Assembly: GCA_001838165.1 (NCBI GenBank)
Contig: KV835908.1
Span: forward strand, 1 to 64,000
Source of the DNA: Actinomyces sp. HMSC035G02
Lineage (GTDB): Bacteria > Actinomycetota > Actinomycetes > Actinomycetales > Actinomycetaceae
Direction of reading: 5' to 3'
DNA: 64,000 nt
Numbering within the stretch: the stretch's first letter is position 1; each line of letters begins with the position of its first letter. Of the stretch, positions 8,145 to 18,500 are shown piece after piece. The translations under genes and the position numbers were made by a program. The notes under the pieces were generated by a model. The model saw nothing but the letters and a program-made list of their open reading frames with translations. It had not been told where the DNA came from and did no database searches.

Positions 8145-9658
8145 GCCCGCGCCGAGGACTCTGGGCCAAACCCGCCCCCGCCCAAATCGGGCCGCTACGA
8201 GAGGACGCGCAGGATCTGCCCGCGTGGCCCTTCGTCGTGGCCTATGCGGCGTACTTCCTGTGGTGGGTGCTCGGCTCCGGTGACCTGATGTGGCCGCTGT
8301 TCGCGACCGTCATGATCGTGTTCATGTTCGGTCGACACGGCCTGCGTTTCCCGCCCGGATCCATTCTGTGGGTGTTCTTCCTGGCGTGGGTGCTGGCCTC
8401 GATGACGATGCTCGACACGGGCGGGCGCGTCATCGGCGCGTTCTATCGCTTCCTGCTGGAGCTCTCGCCCGCTATCTTCGCGGTATACGCCTACAACGCG
8501 CGCAAGTCCCTGAGTGTGCGCACGATCGTGGGCACGATGTGGGGCTTCCTGGCATCGACTACGATCGGCGGCTTCATCGCGATGGCGGCGCCGACGCTGC
8601 GCTTCAAGACGCTCATGTACTACCTGGTGCCGCGAGCCCTGCACTCCAACGACTTCGTCAAAGAGTTTACGAAGCGCGCGACCACCCAGTGGAACCCGTC
8701 GTCGTGGATCCTCTCCGACCCGCGCCCGTCGGCGCCCTTCATCTACTCCAACACCTACGGCAACGTCTACTCGCTGATCTTCCCGCTCGCGCTCGTCTTT
8801 GCTTACGTGCTGTGGCGCGAGCGCTCCAAGTGGCGTTTCATCGTGGCCGCCGTGTGTGCGCTGTCGGTCATCCCGGCAGCCGCGACGCTGAACCGCGGCA
8901 TGTACATCGGCCTCATCGTTATCGTCGTGTGGGTGGGTTTCCAGCGCCTGCGCGCGGGAGCCTGGCGTACCGTCCTGGGGATCGTCGCGGCCATCGTCGT
9001 GGGCGTGGGCGCGTGGCTGGCCACCCCGGCCTCCCAGTCGCTCCTTGAGCGCGTCGCGGCATCCTCCTCGACGGAGGACCGCGCGTCCAACTACCTCGAG
9101 ACGCTCTATGAGCTCCAGCAGTCCCCGCTCCTGGGCTTCGGTGCTCCGCGTCCCTCGGCCTCGCCGTGGCTGCCCTCCCTGGGCACGCAGGGCCAGTTCT
9201 GGACTGTCATCTTCTCCTACGGCTTGGTCGGCCTGGCGCTGTTCCTCGCCTTCTTCCTGCGCATGTTCCCGCGGATCTGGCGTGCCACGGACGTGTACGG
9301 CTCGATCCTGGGCGGCATCATCCTGGCGACCCTGGTGGAACAGTTCTACTACGGCATGAACACCGGTCTCATGATCTCCGTCGTCGCGGTGGCGCTCCTG
9401 TCGCGGCACCTCGAGGAGGAGAGCGACCCGATTAAGCGCGCAGAGGCTGAGCGCGAGGGCGGCGCGAGCGCCGGTAGCGTCGCCGGGACCGTCCGCGCCC
9501 AGCGGGCCGTGCGCATGGGGCAATGGACAAGCCCCGCCGCGAACGACGGGGCTTTTGCCACTTTGATGCTTGCTCGACTCAACAAGTCGGGTCGTCGGGG
9601 AACGAGAAGCCGGACAGCTTCCACGCGCCGTCGTCCTTCACAAACAGAAAATAGGTGA
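8141..9658 (+). CDS. O-antigen ligase / Wzy-like polymerase
   Basis: A 505-residue protein with about ten membrane segments across residues 25-430, typical of O-antigen ligase or polymerase proteins that join glycan units outside the membrane. A large loop around 170-200 precedes a Tyr/Asn-rich SNTYGNVYSLIF, and TLNRGMYIGLIV sits at a conserved position. Its GTG overlaps the upstream stop. The frame stays open 80 bases into the 3' end of the opposite-strand gene at 9579-10232 and runs through a terminator-like hairpin at 9529-9556, so the last 40 or so basic residues are odd and may be a recent extension or the result of a sequence error. Confidence 0.8.
   Translation: MSPRRGLWAKPAPAQIGPLREDAQDLPAWPFVVAYAAYFLWWVLGSGDLMWPLFATVMIVFMFGRHGLRFPPGSILWVFFLAWVLASMTMLDTGGRVIGAFYRFLLELSPAIFAVYAYNARKSLSVRTIVGTMWGFLASTTIGGFIAMAAPTLRFKTLMYYLVPRALHSNDFVKEFTKRATTQWNPSSWILSDPRPSAPFIYSNTYGNVYSLIFPLALVFAYVLWRERSKWRFIVAAVCALSVIPAAATLNRGMYIGLIVIVVWVGFQRLRAGAWRTVLGIVAAIVVGVGAWLATPASQSLLERVAASSSTEDRASNYLETLYELQQSPLLGFGAPRPSASPWLPSLGTQGQFWTVIFSYGLVGLALFLAFFLRMFPRIWRATDVYGSILGGIILATLVEQFYYGMNTGLMISVVAVALLSRHLEEESDPIKRAEAEREGGASAGSVAGTVRAQRAVRMGQWTSPAANDGAFATLMLARLNKSGRRGTRSRTASTRRRPSQTENR
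9529..9556. terminator. Hairpin terminator inside overlapping convergent ends
   Basis: AAGCCCCG and CGGGGCTT form an 8-bp stem with a 10-base loop, followed on the plus strand by TTTT. It lies just past the stop of the leftward gene at 9579 and inside the last part of the rightward polymerase frame. It can serve the leftward gene directly. For the rightward gene it would end the message before the stop codon. Confidence 0.6.
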
Positions 9659-10232
9659 GGGCGCGGGTCATGGTCGTGTCGTCCGTCAGCGCAGTGCCCG
9701 CGTCGTTGAGGACGCGAACGTTGGAAGAATCGACGCACGCCGAGACCGTGACGTTTCCGGCACCGTCATCGCTGAGGATGTGCACGTCCTCGAGGGTCGG
9801 TGAGCCGGTGGTGTGGGTGCCGTCCCTCGTCCACTCGAGAGCCTGCGCGTCGAACTCCTCCAGCGCAGAGGCCGTGAGCACGGAAGACAGGTCGGTCGCC
9901 CGAGCCTGCTCGGGGTCCGTGTACGCGTCCCACAGGGTGTTCATGACGAAGGTGGCCTGTCCGGCGGCCTCGGCATCCGTGGCCAGCGAGCCGGATTCGT
10001 TCGCAGGCCCGCCCGACTGCGGGGTGATGGTCTTCGCGACGGACTGCGGGATGTCGGACTGCGGGTCCTCCTCGGTGCTCTGCGCGCCGGACGCTGCTGA
10101 GGCGGCCGTGTCTGTCTGGGCAGAGCCCGTCAGGCGTAGGAAGCCGACGATGACGAGCGCAATGATGAGGAGAATCGCGGCTGCCAGCAGGCTCTTTTTG
10201 CGGGCAGGGGAGAGCGAGTTGATGAAGTCCAT
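9579..10232 (-). CDS. Membrane-anchored extracytoplasmic protein, unknown
   Basis: Unrecognised protein of 217 residues with one membrane segment near 14-36 (LLAAAILLIIALVIVGFL). After it comes a Thr/Ser/Ala/Gln linker (about 37-75) and an outside domain of about 140 residues that ends GAWKLSGFSFPDDPTC. Its shape resembles the NTF2-like extracytoplasmic domains common in actinobacterial anchored proteins. Two cysteines, one mid-domain (SACVDSS) and one as the final residue, could form a disulfide. It sits alone on the minus strand inside the glycan locus, divergent from the flippase gene and sharing its 59-base intergenic region. Function unknown. Confidence 0.7.
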   Translation of the reverse strand: MDFINSLSPARKKSLLAAAILLIIALVIVGFLRLTGSAQTDTAASAASGAQSTEEDPQSDIPQSVAKTITPQSGGPANESGSLATDAEAAGQATFVMNTLWDAYTDPEQARATDLSSVLTASALEEFDAQALEWTRDGTHTTGSPTLEDVHILSDDGAGNVTVSACVDSSNVRVLNDAGTALTDDTTMTRALTYFLFVKDDGAWKLSGFSFPDDPTC

Positions 10233-10262
10233 GTGTATCCCATCGGTAGGTTATAGAAAAAG

Positions 10263-10278
10263 GCTACCGCGCGGTAGC
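10263..10278. promoter_or_regulatory. Perfect 16-bp palindrome, candidate operator
   Basis: GCTACCGCGCGGTAGC is a perfect palindrome in the 59-base gap between the leftward anchored protein and the rightward flippase gene. It ends 13 bases before the flippase ATG, just ahead of its GGGAAGG ribosome site. The position suits an operator shared by the two divergent genes or an RNA hairpin over the ribosome site. No regulator gene is nearby. Confidence 0.4.
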
Positions 10279-10291
10279 GGGAAGGTTAATC

Positions 10292-11779
10292 ATGAGTGAG
10301 GCAAATCAAGCCAGGCGTTCCCTCGCGCGCGGGGGCATCGTTGGCTTCGTAGGAGCGGCAGCTTCCGCGGTCCTGGGCTTCGTGTTCACGATCATCCTTT
10401 CGCGCATGCTGGGTGCCGAGGGGGCGGGTATCGTCACCCAGGCAACCGGCGTCTTCGCGATCGTCATGGCCTTGGCCAAGGTGGGCCTCGACTCCACAGC
10501 CATCTACCTGATGCCGCGCCTGTCCCTGGATGCTCCCGAGGAGATCCGCGCGACCCTGTCGTTCATGGCCTCCATGACGGTGGGAGTGTCGACCGTGTGC
10601 GTCCTCATTCTCGAGGCCGTGGCTCCCTTGATCTGGAACGCGCAGGTCGCGGCCTCCACCCGGGCGGTGCTGTGGTTCGTGCCGATCGGCGCCCTCACCC
10701 TGGTCGCATCCGCCGCCCTGCGGGCGCTGGGCAACATGCGCGAGTACGTCCTCGTTCAGAACCTGCTGCTGCCCGGCCTGCGCCCGCTTCTCGTTGCGCT
10801 CGCGGCCGCGTTCACCGGGTCGCTGGCCTTCGTGTCGGTCGCCTGGGCGCTGCCCTTCGTCGTCGTCCTCGTGGCCGCATGGTGGCTGTTGCTGCGACAC
10901 ATGCCCTCGGCGGCCGACTCGGTGGGACGCTGGCCGAGTGCCCAGCGGCGTCGTCAAGTCGTGTCCTTCGCGCTGCCTCGCACCCTCACCGCCGGCCTCG
11001 AGCAGGCGCTGCAGTGGCTCGACGTCCTCCTCGTCGGTCTCCTGGCGGGCGACGCGGCCTCGGGCATCTACGGTGGTGCCATTCGATTCATTCAGGCGGG
11101 CATGGTCGTCGACACGGCTCTGCGCGTCGTCGTCTCCCCGCAGTTCTCCAAGCTCCTACACCAGGGTAAGACGAAGGAGCTGCGCGACCTCTACAGCACG
11201 GCCTCGATCTGGCTCGTCCTGTTCGCCGCCCCCATCTACGCGCTCATGGCGATCTACGCGCCCGCGCTCATGCGCATCCTCGGCGACGGTTTTGCTCCCG
11301 GCGCGAACGTCCTCGTGGTCCTGTGCATCGGCTCGATTGTTACTTTCATGGCGGGGAATATTCACTCGCTGCTCATCATGAGCGGGCGCTCCGGGTGGGC
11401 TGCGGTCAACAAGATCGTGGTCCTGACCCTCAACGTTGTGGGTAACGTCATTTTTATTCCGCGGGGAGGAATGGTCGCCGCTGCGATTGTCTGGGCCGTG
11501 TGCATGGTGCTTGACGCGGCTATGGCGACCGTTCAGGTCTCGCGGTTTATTGGCGTGACACCGAAATTGTCGGAGGTGGTCAAGCCGATTCTCGTTGTGG
11601 GCGCGTCTGCGGTGATTCCGGGCGGGTGTATAGCGTGGTGGCTGGGGCGCGATTCTTTCGTTGCAACCGTCGTTGGCTCGGCCCTCTCGGTCCTTGTTTT
11701 TGCCTGTGTTTGTGCCGTGTTTAGGGATCGCCTCCACCTGTCGGGACTTGGGTCCCTCGCAAAGCGTCGTCGGGGGTGA
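10292..11779 (+). CDS. Lipid-linked glycan flippase (Wzx/MOP type)
   Basis: A 495-residue multi-pass membrane protein with about 12-14 hydrophobic segments, of the polysaccharide biosynthesis/MATE-like superfamily that moves undecaprenyl-linked sugars across the membrane. The early GFVGAAASAVLGF segment and the SRMLGAEGAGIVTQA motif are typical of Wzx and oligosaccharide flippases. It starts at an ATG eight to ten bases after GGGAAGG. The C-terminal segments are intact and the length is normal. Together with the polymerase, Wzz-like and priming transferase genes it makes the locus look like a Wzx/Wzy-dependent pathway. Substrate unknown. Confidence 0.85.
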   Translation: MSEANQARRSLARGGIVGFVGAAASAVLGFVFTIILSRMLGAEGAGIVTQATGVFAIVMALAKVGLDSTAIYLMPRLSLDAPEEIRATLSFMASMTVGVSTVCVLILEAVAPLIWNAQVAASTRAVLWFVPIGALTLVASAALRALGNMREYVLVQNLLLPGLRPLLVALAAAFTGSLAFVSVAWALPFVVVLVAAWWLLLRHMPSAADSVGRWPSAQRRRQVVSFALPRTLTAGLEQALQWLDVLLVGLLAGDAASGIYGGAIRFIQAGMVVDTALRVVVSPQFSKLLHQGKTKELRDLYSTASIWLVLFAAPIYALMAIYAPALMRILGDGFAPGANVLVVLCIGSIVTFMAGNIHSLLIMSGRSGWAAVNKIVVLTLNVVGNVIFIPRGGMVAAAIVWAVCMVLDAAMATVQVSRFIGVTPKLSEVVKPILVVGASAVIPGGCIAWWLGRDSFVATVVGSALSVLVFACVCAVFRDRLHLSGLGSLAKRRRG

Positions 11780-11826
11780 AAATGAGGTGCGTGATGCACC
11801 TGTGAAAGTCTGACTTGACCACCCGG

Positions 11827-11855
11827 TTGATCTAAGAGGGATTGTTGTGTAATTA
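11827..11855 (+). promoter_or_regulatory. Candidate promoter of first secreted paralogue
   Basis: TTGATC and TAATTA are separated by 17 bases, 41 bases before the ATG at 11896. A similar but weaker pair (TTGAAC, 17 bases, CACTAT at 15513-15541) precedes the second paralogue. Both are read by eye only. Confidence 0.3.
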
Positions 11856-11895
11856 TTTATGCAACAAGTTTCTGTTTCTTCCGAAAGGTCGTGTC

Positions 11896-14800
11896 ATGGC
11901 TTCTGCGATTTCGCGCCTTGCAATCCTTGCAACTGCACCGATTGTCGCTTGCGCTTCCCTTGCGCTTGCTCCGATGGCTCACGCTGTTGGCGCAGGTCAG
12001 GGGGATTCGGCACCCGGTCAGGCTATCGTTCGCGACGGTTCGAGCGCCGCGACTGCCGCCGCGTCGTGCTGGGACATTAAGCAGCGGAATCCTGGGGCTG
12101 CGGACGGTGCCTACTGGCTTCAGACCCCCGCGATGGATCACCCCGCCCAGTTCTTTTGTGACCAGACGACAGACGGTGGCGGCTGGGTCATGATCGGTCG
12201 CGGCCGTGAAGGATGGGAATCCTGGAGCGGTGGCAAGGGTGATCCCGCGAAGCTGACCTCTCGCTCGCGCACCTCCGATGACTTTGAGGTTGTTCAGCTC
12301 TCCAACAAGGCTGTCACGCAGCTGCTCAACAACGAGCCGGTCAAGGACCAGGCGGATGGCGTGCGCGTGATGCGCTCGTGGAGCGCATCGGGCCGCTCCT
12401 ACCAGACGATGGATCTTCAGTTCCCGAAGATGACCGACTTCGTGTGGCCCTTCAAGATGGCCCACCCGGTCAACGTTCAGCTCGACAAGGGAGGCTGGCG
12501 CTCCGGCCTCATGTGGGGCCTGACCGGCTACGACAACGAGTGGAACGGTCTGCAGACCTACCCCTCGGCCCGCACCACGGGCTGGCAGATGGGCTGGGGC
12601 TACGGCGCTCTCACCGCCAACTGGACCGGTGACGTCACCTCCGCCACCTCCTACTTCCACAAGTCGGGCCTGACGGTCTTTCCCTACGCCGAGGCCTACG
12701 TGCGTCCGCGCATCTCCTCGGATTCGGCAGACTTCGCCCGCATCCCCGACGAGGGCCTGAGTGGTTCGACGGTCTCCGGCACCGTCTCGCAGTACGCAGC
12801 CAAGACCTCGTGGGGCGTGAGCGGTAACCTCAACGGTTCCGTGAAAGAAGGCAACATCCAGGTCCAGGCCTTCGCCCAGGTCGGCTCCACCATGTACGTG
12901 GGCGGCAACTTCACCGGCGTCAAGCAGGGTGAGAAGGGTGCCGAGATCTCCTCGCGAGGCCTCGCGGCCTTCGATGTGGCCACTGGCGACTTCACCGGCC
13001 AGACCTTCGACTTCAACGCGCAGGTCAAGGCGCTCCTCGCCCTGCCCGACGGCCGCCTCCTCGTCGGCGGCGACTTCACCCGCGTTAACGGCGAGCCCCA
13101 CGTCGGCACCGTCGTCATCAACCCCTCGACCGGCCAGATCGACCCCTCGTGGGATCTGCAGATCGTCAACGCGCTGCGCGGCGGTGCCGTGAGCGTGCGC
13201 GCCCTGACCTACTACGACGGTAACGTCTACATGGGTGGTGCCTTCACCCACCTCTCCGGCGGTGGCAGCTCCCGGGTTTACGCGCGTAATGCTGGACGCG
13301 TCTCCCTGAGCGGGCGTCCCGACCGCTCGTGGAACCCCGAGATCAGCGGTTCCGTCCAGGCCGTCGGTGTATCCGAGGCCAACAGCGCCTTCTACGCGGG
13401 CGGCCACTTCACCACCGCGCACGGCAACCAGCGCGCCTGGTACGCAGCCAAGTTCTCTACGCAGCCGGGTGCTGCCGTGGACACGGGCTTCAACTTCGAG
13501 CCTTCTAGCGCCACTGCCGGTAAGTACCAGCAGACGATCGCCACGGCAGGTAACCGCGTGTACATCGGCGGATCCGAGCACTCACTGTTCGGCTACGACG
13601 CGGCCAGCAACCAGCGTCTCTCCGGTGCCATGATGTTCAGCAATGGCGGCGACCTGCAGGCCAGCACCGTCTCTGCAAAAGGCGTCATCTACGGCTCCTG
13701 CCATTGCTCCGACGCCACCTACCAGGACATGTACGTCTGGTCGATGAACGGCTCCTGGTCGCGCGTCGACGAGATCAAGTGGGTCGGCGCGTGGGATGCA
13801 GCCACCGGCGAAAGCCTGAAGTGGACCCCCTTCGAGCTCTCCTCGCGCCGCAAGACCGGCGCCTGGGCGCTTGAGACCGATAACTACGGCAACCTGTGGG
13901 TGGGCGGCGACTTCACCCTCTCCCACACCGATGCCACGCACACTCAGTGGAACGGCGGCTTTGCTCGCTACGACAACCGTGACAACGTCGCGCCTGAGGC
14001 ACCCTCCCTCCTGCGCTCCACCGCGTCGAACGATTCCACCGTGACCCTCGCGTGGGAAGGCGTTGCCGACGCCGTGTCCTACGAGATCCTGCGCGACGAT
14101 CGTCCGATCGCCACCTCCGAGACCACCAGCGTCGAGGTGCCGCGCGGCGGCGAGAACCGCTACTTCGTGCGCGCCGTTGACGCCGAGGGCAACCGCTCCG
14201 CGACCACCGCGGTCTACACCGCTCCTGCTCCCGGCCAGGCGGATGCCTCCAACCCGGTGCTCCTCGAAGCGGGTGCAACCTGGAACTACCGCGCTGACGC
14301 CAGCGCCGCCCCCGAGAACTGGGCCCAGGCCTCGTTCGACGACTCCGCGTGGGCGACCGGCGCAGCTCCGCTGGGCTACGGCGACTCCGCGATCGCGACC
14401 CAGATCGCCACCAAGGGCTCGCGCCCCGTGACGACCTACTACCGCACGCACTTCCAGGTGGCTGATGCGAAGGCTCTCAAGGGCATCAACGTCAAGTACC
14501 TGGCCGACGATGGCGCCGTCGTCTACATCAACGGCGTCGAGGTGGGCCGCACCCGCATGGGTGCCGGCACGGTCACTTACGCGACCCGCGCCGACGCCGC
14601 GCCCAACTTCGCCGCGGCCTCCGCCTCCCCCTCCGAGGTCTTCGTCCCCGCATCGGCGCTGAAGACAGGTGACAACGTGATCGCCGTGGAAACCCACGTC
14701 AACTACATGCGCACCGCGACCGTCTCGATGCAGGCCTCCATCTTCCGCGTGGAAGGCACCCCGGACGACAACAGCTCTGTTCCCGCGGACCGCAACACCG

Positions 14801-15351
14801 ATCCGACCGACGCGACGCAGCCGATCAACGCGGCCTCTGTCAAGTCCGGCACGGTCATCCAGACCGGCGATGAGTGGAACTACTGGACGTCGACGGATGC
14901 CCCCGCCTCTGACTGGGCGACGACCGGCTCCCTCCAGAGCTGGAACCGCGGGTCCGGCCCGATCGGCTGGGGAGACTCCGCCGCGGTGACCGCCCTCGAT
15001 ATTGCCAAGAAGGATCGCGCGGTGACGTACTACTTCGCGCGCGACATCGACCTGGGCGCGATCAGCCCGAACACCACGCTGACCGTGAAGGTGCGCGCGG
15101 ATGACGGCGCCGTCCTGCGAGTCAATGGCAAGATCGTTGACACGAAACGTATGTCCGATGGCAACATTACTCACACGACCTACGCGAACTCGGCCGTGAG
15201 CGCCGCCAAGGCAGCCTCCGATCTGCTCGAGGTCACCCTCCCTGCGAGCCTCTTGACGAGCGGCGTGAACCGCATCGGCGTCGAGGAGCACCTCAACTAC
15301 AAGGGCTCGCCCTCGATGACCTTCGACCTGAACGCGACTCTTGTGAAATAA
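11896..15351 (+). CDS. Secreted fibrinogen-like/propeller/Fn3/jelly-roll protein, copy 1
   Basis: An exported protein of 1151 residues. The ATG at 11896 follows CGAAAGG and begins a clear signal peptide (cleavage likely after PMAHA, about residue 31). Residues about 50-270 start with a Cys-containing fibrinogen-like segment (CDQTTDGGGWVMIGRGREGW). About 290-690 contains repeated blades such as YVGGNFTG, LLVGGDFTRVNGE and VYMGGAFTHL, like delta-60 or propeller repeats. An Fn3-like domain lies at about 698-775 (YEILRDDRPIA). Two jelly-roll-like modules follow, at about 785-945 and 985-1150 (for example ADDGAVVYINGVEVGR). There is no LPXTG motif, terminal membrane segment or cell-wall repeat, so how it stays at the surface is unclear. 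It lies between the flippase and WecG-like genes, followed by a paralogue. An adhesin or glycan-binding role is inference. Confidence 0.8.
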   Translation: MASAISRLAILATAPIVACASLALAPMAHAVGAGQGDSAPGQAIVRDGSSAATAAASCWDIKQRNPGAADGAYWLQTPAMDHPAQFFCDQTTDGGGWVMIGRGREGWESWSGGKGDPAKLTSRSRTSDDFEVVQLSNKAVTQLLNNEPVKDQADGVRVMRSWSASGRSYQTMDLQFPKMTDFVWPFKMAHPVNVQLDKGGWRSGLMWGLTGYDNEWNGLQTYPSARTTGWQMGWGYGALTANWTGDVTSATSYFHKSGLTVFPYAEAYVRPRISSDSADFARIPDEGLSGSTVSGTVSQYAAKTSWGVSGNLNGSVKEGNIQVQAFAQVGSTMYVGGNFTGVKQGEKGAEISSRGLAAFDVATGDFTGQTFDFNAQVKALLALPDGRLLVGGDFTRVNGEPHVGTVVINPSTGQIDPSWDLQIVNALRGGAVSVRALTYYDGNVYMGGAFTHLSGGGSSRVYARNAGRVSLSGRPDRSWNPEISGSVQAVGVSEANSAFYAGGHFTTAHGNQRAWYAAKFSTQPGAAVDTGFNFEPSSATAGKYQQTIATAGNRVYIGGSEHSLFGYDAASNQRLSGAMMFSNGGDLQASTVSAKGVIYGSCHCSDATYQDMYVWSMNGSWSRVDEIKWVGAWDAATGESLKWTPFELSSRRKTGAWALETDNYGNLWVGGDFTLSHTDATHTQWNGGFARYDNRDNVAPEAPSLLRSTASNDSTVTLAWEGVADAVSYEILRDDRPIATSETTSVEVPRGGENRYFVRAVDAEGNRSATTAVYTAPAPGQADASNPVLLEAGATWNYRADASAAPENWAQASFDDSAWATGAAPLGYGDSAIATQIATKGSRPVTTYYRTHFQVADAKALKGINVKYLADDGAVVYINGVEVGRTRMGAGTVTYATRADAAPNFAAASASPSEVFVPASALKTGDNVIAVETHVNYMRTATVSMQASIFRVEGTPDDNSSVPADRNTDPTDATQPINAASVKSGTVIQTGDEWNYWTSTDAPASDWATTGSLQSWNRGSGPIGWGDSAAVTALDIAKKDRAVTYYFARDIDLGAISPNTTLTVKVRADDGAVLRVNGKIVDTKRMSDGNITHTTYANSAVSAAKAASDLLEVTLPASLLTSGVNRIGVEEHLNYKGSPSMTFDLNATLVK

Positions 15352-15442
15352 GGGAAGAATCGTTCTTTTCCTCTCGAGTTCGCGCGAGGTGTGAGCCGGT
15401 GAAAATGGTTCGATCCAGCTCGTGAATCGTGCTGACAGGTAC

Positions 15443-15467
15443 AACCCCTGCCATCTTGGCGGGGGTT
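15443..15467 (+). terminator. Hairpin after first secreted paralogue
   Basis: AACCCCTGCC pairs with GGCGGGGGTT around a five-base loop, with one wobble pair, in the 226-base gap between the two paralogues. Only a weak T-rich tail follows. The gap also holds the candidate promoter of the second paralogue, so the two genes are probably transcribed separately. Confidence 0.5.
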
Positions 15468-15577
15468 GGCTTGTATGTGGTAAACGACTCCCGCCCGGTC
15501 CTAACCAAGTGGTTGAACGCCGGCAATTATCGTGACACTATAGAAGTAACCATTTACACGATACCTGTGAGGACCCC

Positions 15578-18500
15578 ATGAGTTTTATGCGCCGTTGCTT
15601 AGCGCTCGGACTGGCATCAGTGACCGGCCTGAGCGTTCTTGCATTCTCCCCGGCTGCCCACGCGGCCGCAGACCCGCTTCATGATGGCCTGAGCGAGGCC
15701 ACCGCTGCGGCCTCGTGCTGGGAAATCAAGCAGAACGACCCGCGTTCTCAGAACGGAACGTACTGGCTGCAGACCTCCACCATGGAGGCCCCCGGCCAGT
15801 TCTTCTGCGACCAGACCACGGACGGCGGCGGCTGGGTCCTCATCGGTCGCGGCCGCGAAGGCTGGGAGACGTGGAGCCAAGGGAAGGGCGACCAGGAGAA
15901 GCTCAAGACCCGTCCGCGTACGGCCGGCGACTTCGACGTCGTCCAGGCCTCGCACGAAACCGTCAACGGCCTGCTCGGCGGCACCGCGGTCTCCGACCTC
16001 GATGACGGCATCATGGTCCAGCGCGCCTGGAACCACAGGGGCACCGCCTACCAGACGGTACGCATGCGCTTCCCGAAGATGCGCGACTTCATCTGGCCCT
16101 TTAAGAGCGCCCACCCCGTGGACGTGAAGTTCAACCGCGAGTGGTGGGTCAACGGCGGCATCGTCTGGTCGGGCTTCGGCACGAACACTGGCTGGGGATA
16201 CGTCAACCTGACGGCCTCCGCGCAGAACAAGTACACGATGGGCTGGGGTTACGGCCCTCTCGCCACGTCGTGGGCCGACACGTCCTCCTCGACGTCGTAC
16301 TTCCACTACAACGGCTCGATCATCAACCCCTACGCCGAGGCCTACGTGCGTCCGCAGCTGCGCTCGACGGATGCCAGCTTCCGCGCCATCGGCGACGGCG
16401 GCACGCCCGCCGAAAAGCAGAAGGACACCGCTTCTGAGTTCGCCTCGCCGATGTCTTGGGGCGTGACCGGCAACCTCAACGGTTCCTACAAGGAAGGCAA
16501 TATCCAGGTCCAGGCCTTCGAGCAGATCGGCTCGACCATGTACGTCGGCGGTAACTTCACCGGCGTGCAGAAGGGTAAGAACGGCCAGGAGATCGCATCC
16601 TCGGGTCTCGCCGGCTTCGATGCGACGACGGGGGAGTGGAACGGACAGACCTTCTCCTTCAACAACCAGGTTAAGGACCTCGCCGAGCTACCCAACGGTA
16701 AGCTGCTCGTCGTCGGTGACTTCACGAAGGTCAACGGTGAGACCCACGTCGGCACGGTTCTGATCGACCCGGCGACCGGTCAGATTGACCCGTCGTGGAC
16801 CCTGCAGGCGCGCACCGGCGCCAACGGTGGCCGCGTCTCGGTGAAGTCCATCAAGATCATCAACGACCACATCTACCTGGGCGGTATCTTCACGCACTTC
16901 CAGGGCAACGGTGCGTCGTGGACCTATGCCCGTAACGGCGCGCGCCTCGATATCAACGGCAAGCCCGACCGCTCGTGGAACCCCGAGTTCAACGGCACCG
17001 TCATTGATATCGACGTTGACGAGAACGAGGCCTACTACTACGCGGCCGGCTACTTCACCCGTGCTCACGACCGTGTCGTCGAAAATGCGGGTCGACTGTC
17101 CACAGCCGCCGGCGCTGCGCTGGACTCGTCCTGGACCTTCCAGCACTCCTACCTGATCGGCAAGTACCAGCAGACCGTCACCGCGCGCAACGGCCGCGTG
17201 TACTTCGGCGGCTCGCAGCACTCGCTCTTCGGATACAACTCCGACTCGATGACCCGCACCTCGGGTTCCATCACCATGCAGAACGGCGGAGACGTTCAGG
17301 CGAGCACCCGCTCCGCCACGGGTGTCGTCTACGCGTCGTGCCACTGCTCCGACTTCGCCTTCCAGGACGCCTACCACTACCTGACGCTGGGCACCTCCTG
17401 GACGCGCGCCGACGAAATCCAGTGGGTCGGCGGCTGGGACGAGGCCACGGGCCGCCAGCTCGGCTGGACCCCCTACCGCCTGTCCTCCCAGCGTTTCACC
17501 GGCGCGTGGGCCCTCGAAATGGGCGACGACGGCGCGCTGTGGGCAGGCGGCGACTTCAACTACTCCTACACGTCGCTCACCTCGGGACAGTGGTCCGGCG
17601 GCTTCGTGCGCATGCCTGCGCGCAACGCTACCGCACCCGCCGTGCCCGCCAACCTGCGCGCCTCCGACGGCAACTCCCAGCAGGTGACCCTCAAGTGGTC
17701 CTCCGTGCCGGGTGCCGTCTCCTACGACATCCTGCGTGACGATCGTCCGATCGCCACCACGACCTCGAACTCCGTGACCGTGCCCCTGGGCGGCAAGAAC
17801 CGCTTCTTCGTGCGCGCTGTCGCCTCCGACGGCCTGCGCGGCGCGTCCACGCACGCCTACGTGGTCGACTCCAACGGTAAGCCCGCGCAGCCCGACGATT
17901 CTTCGCTGCTCGTGGACGAGGACGACACCTGGGCGTACCACTGGTCGACCGATCCGGTCGCCGAGAACTGGGCCCAGACCTCGTTCGACGACTCTGCATG
18001 GAGCCGCGGTGCATCCCCGATCGGCTACGGCGGCCCCGGCCTCAACACGAAGCTGACCCCGGGCACGGCCAAGACCCGCCCCGTCACCACCTACGCGCGA
18101 ATCAACTTCACGGTCGCTGATCCCACCGCCATCGGCGGCGTCAACGTCGCCGTGACGGCTGACGATGGTGCCGTGGTGTACGTCAACGGCAACGAGGTGG
18201 CTCGCCAGCGCATGGGCGATGGAACGGTTGACGCGTCTACATTCGCATCCGCCTCTGTCTCGACGCCCTCTGCGCGAGCCGACCGACAGCTGGTCTTCGT
18301 CCCCGCGGACAAGCTGGTCGCCGGCGCGAACACGCTGGCCGTCGAAACACACCTGAACTACCGCTCCAGCTCGTCGATGACCATCGACGGCATGGTGCAG
18401 GTCGTCACTAAGGGCAACGAGCCGGCACCCGCTCCCGCGCCCGAACCGGAGCCGGCACCCCAGCCGCAGCCGGATGTTCCGCTCACGCCTGACCCGGACA

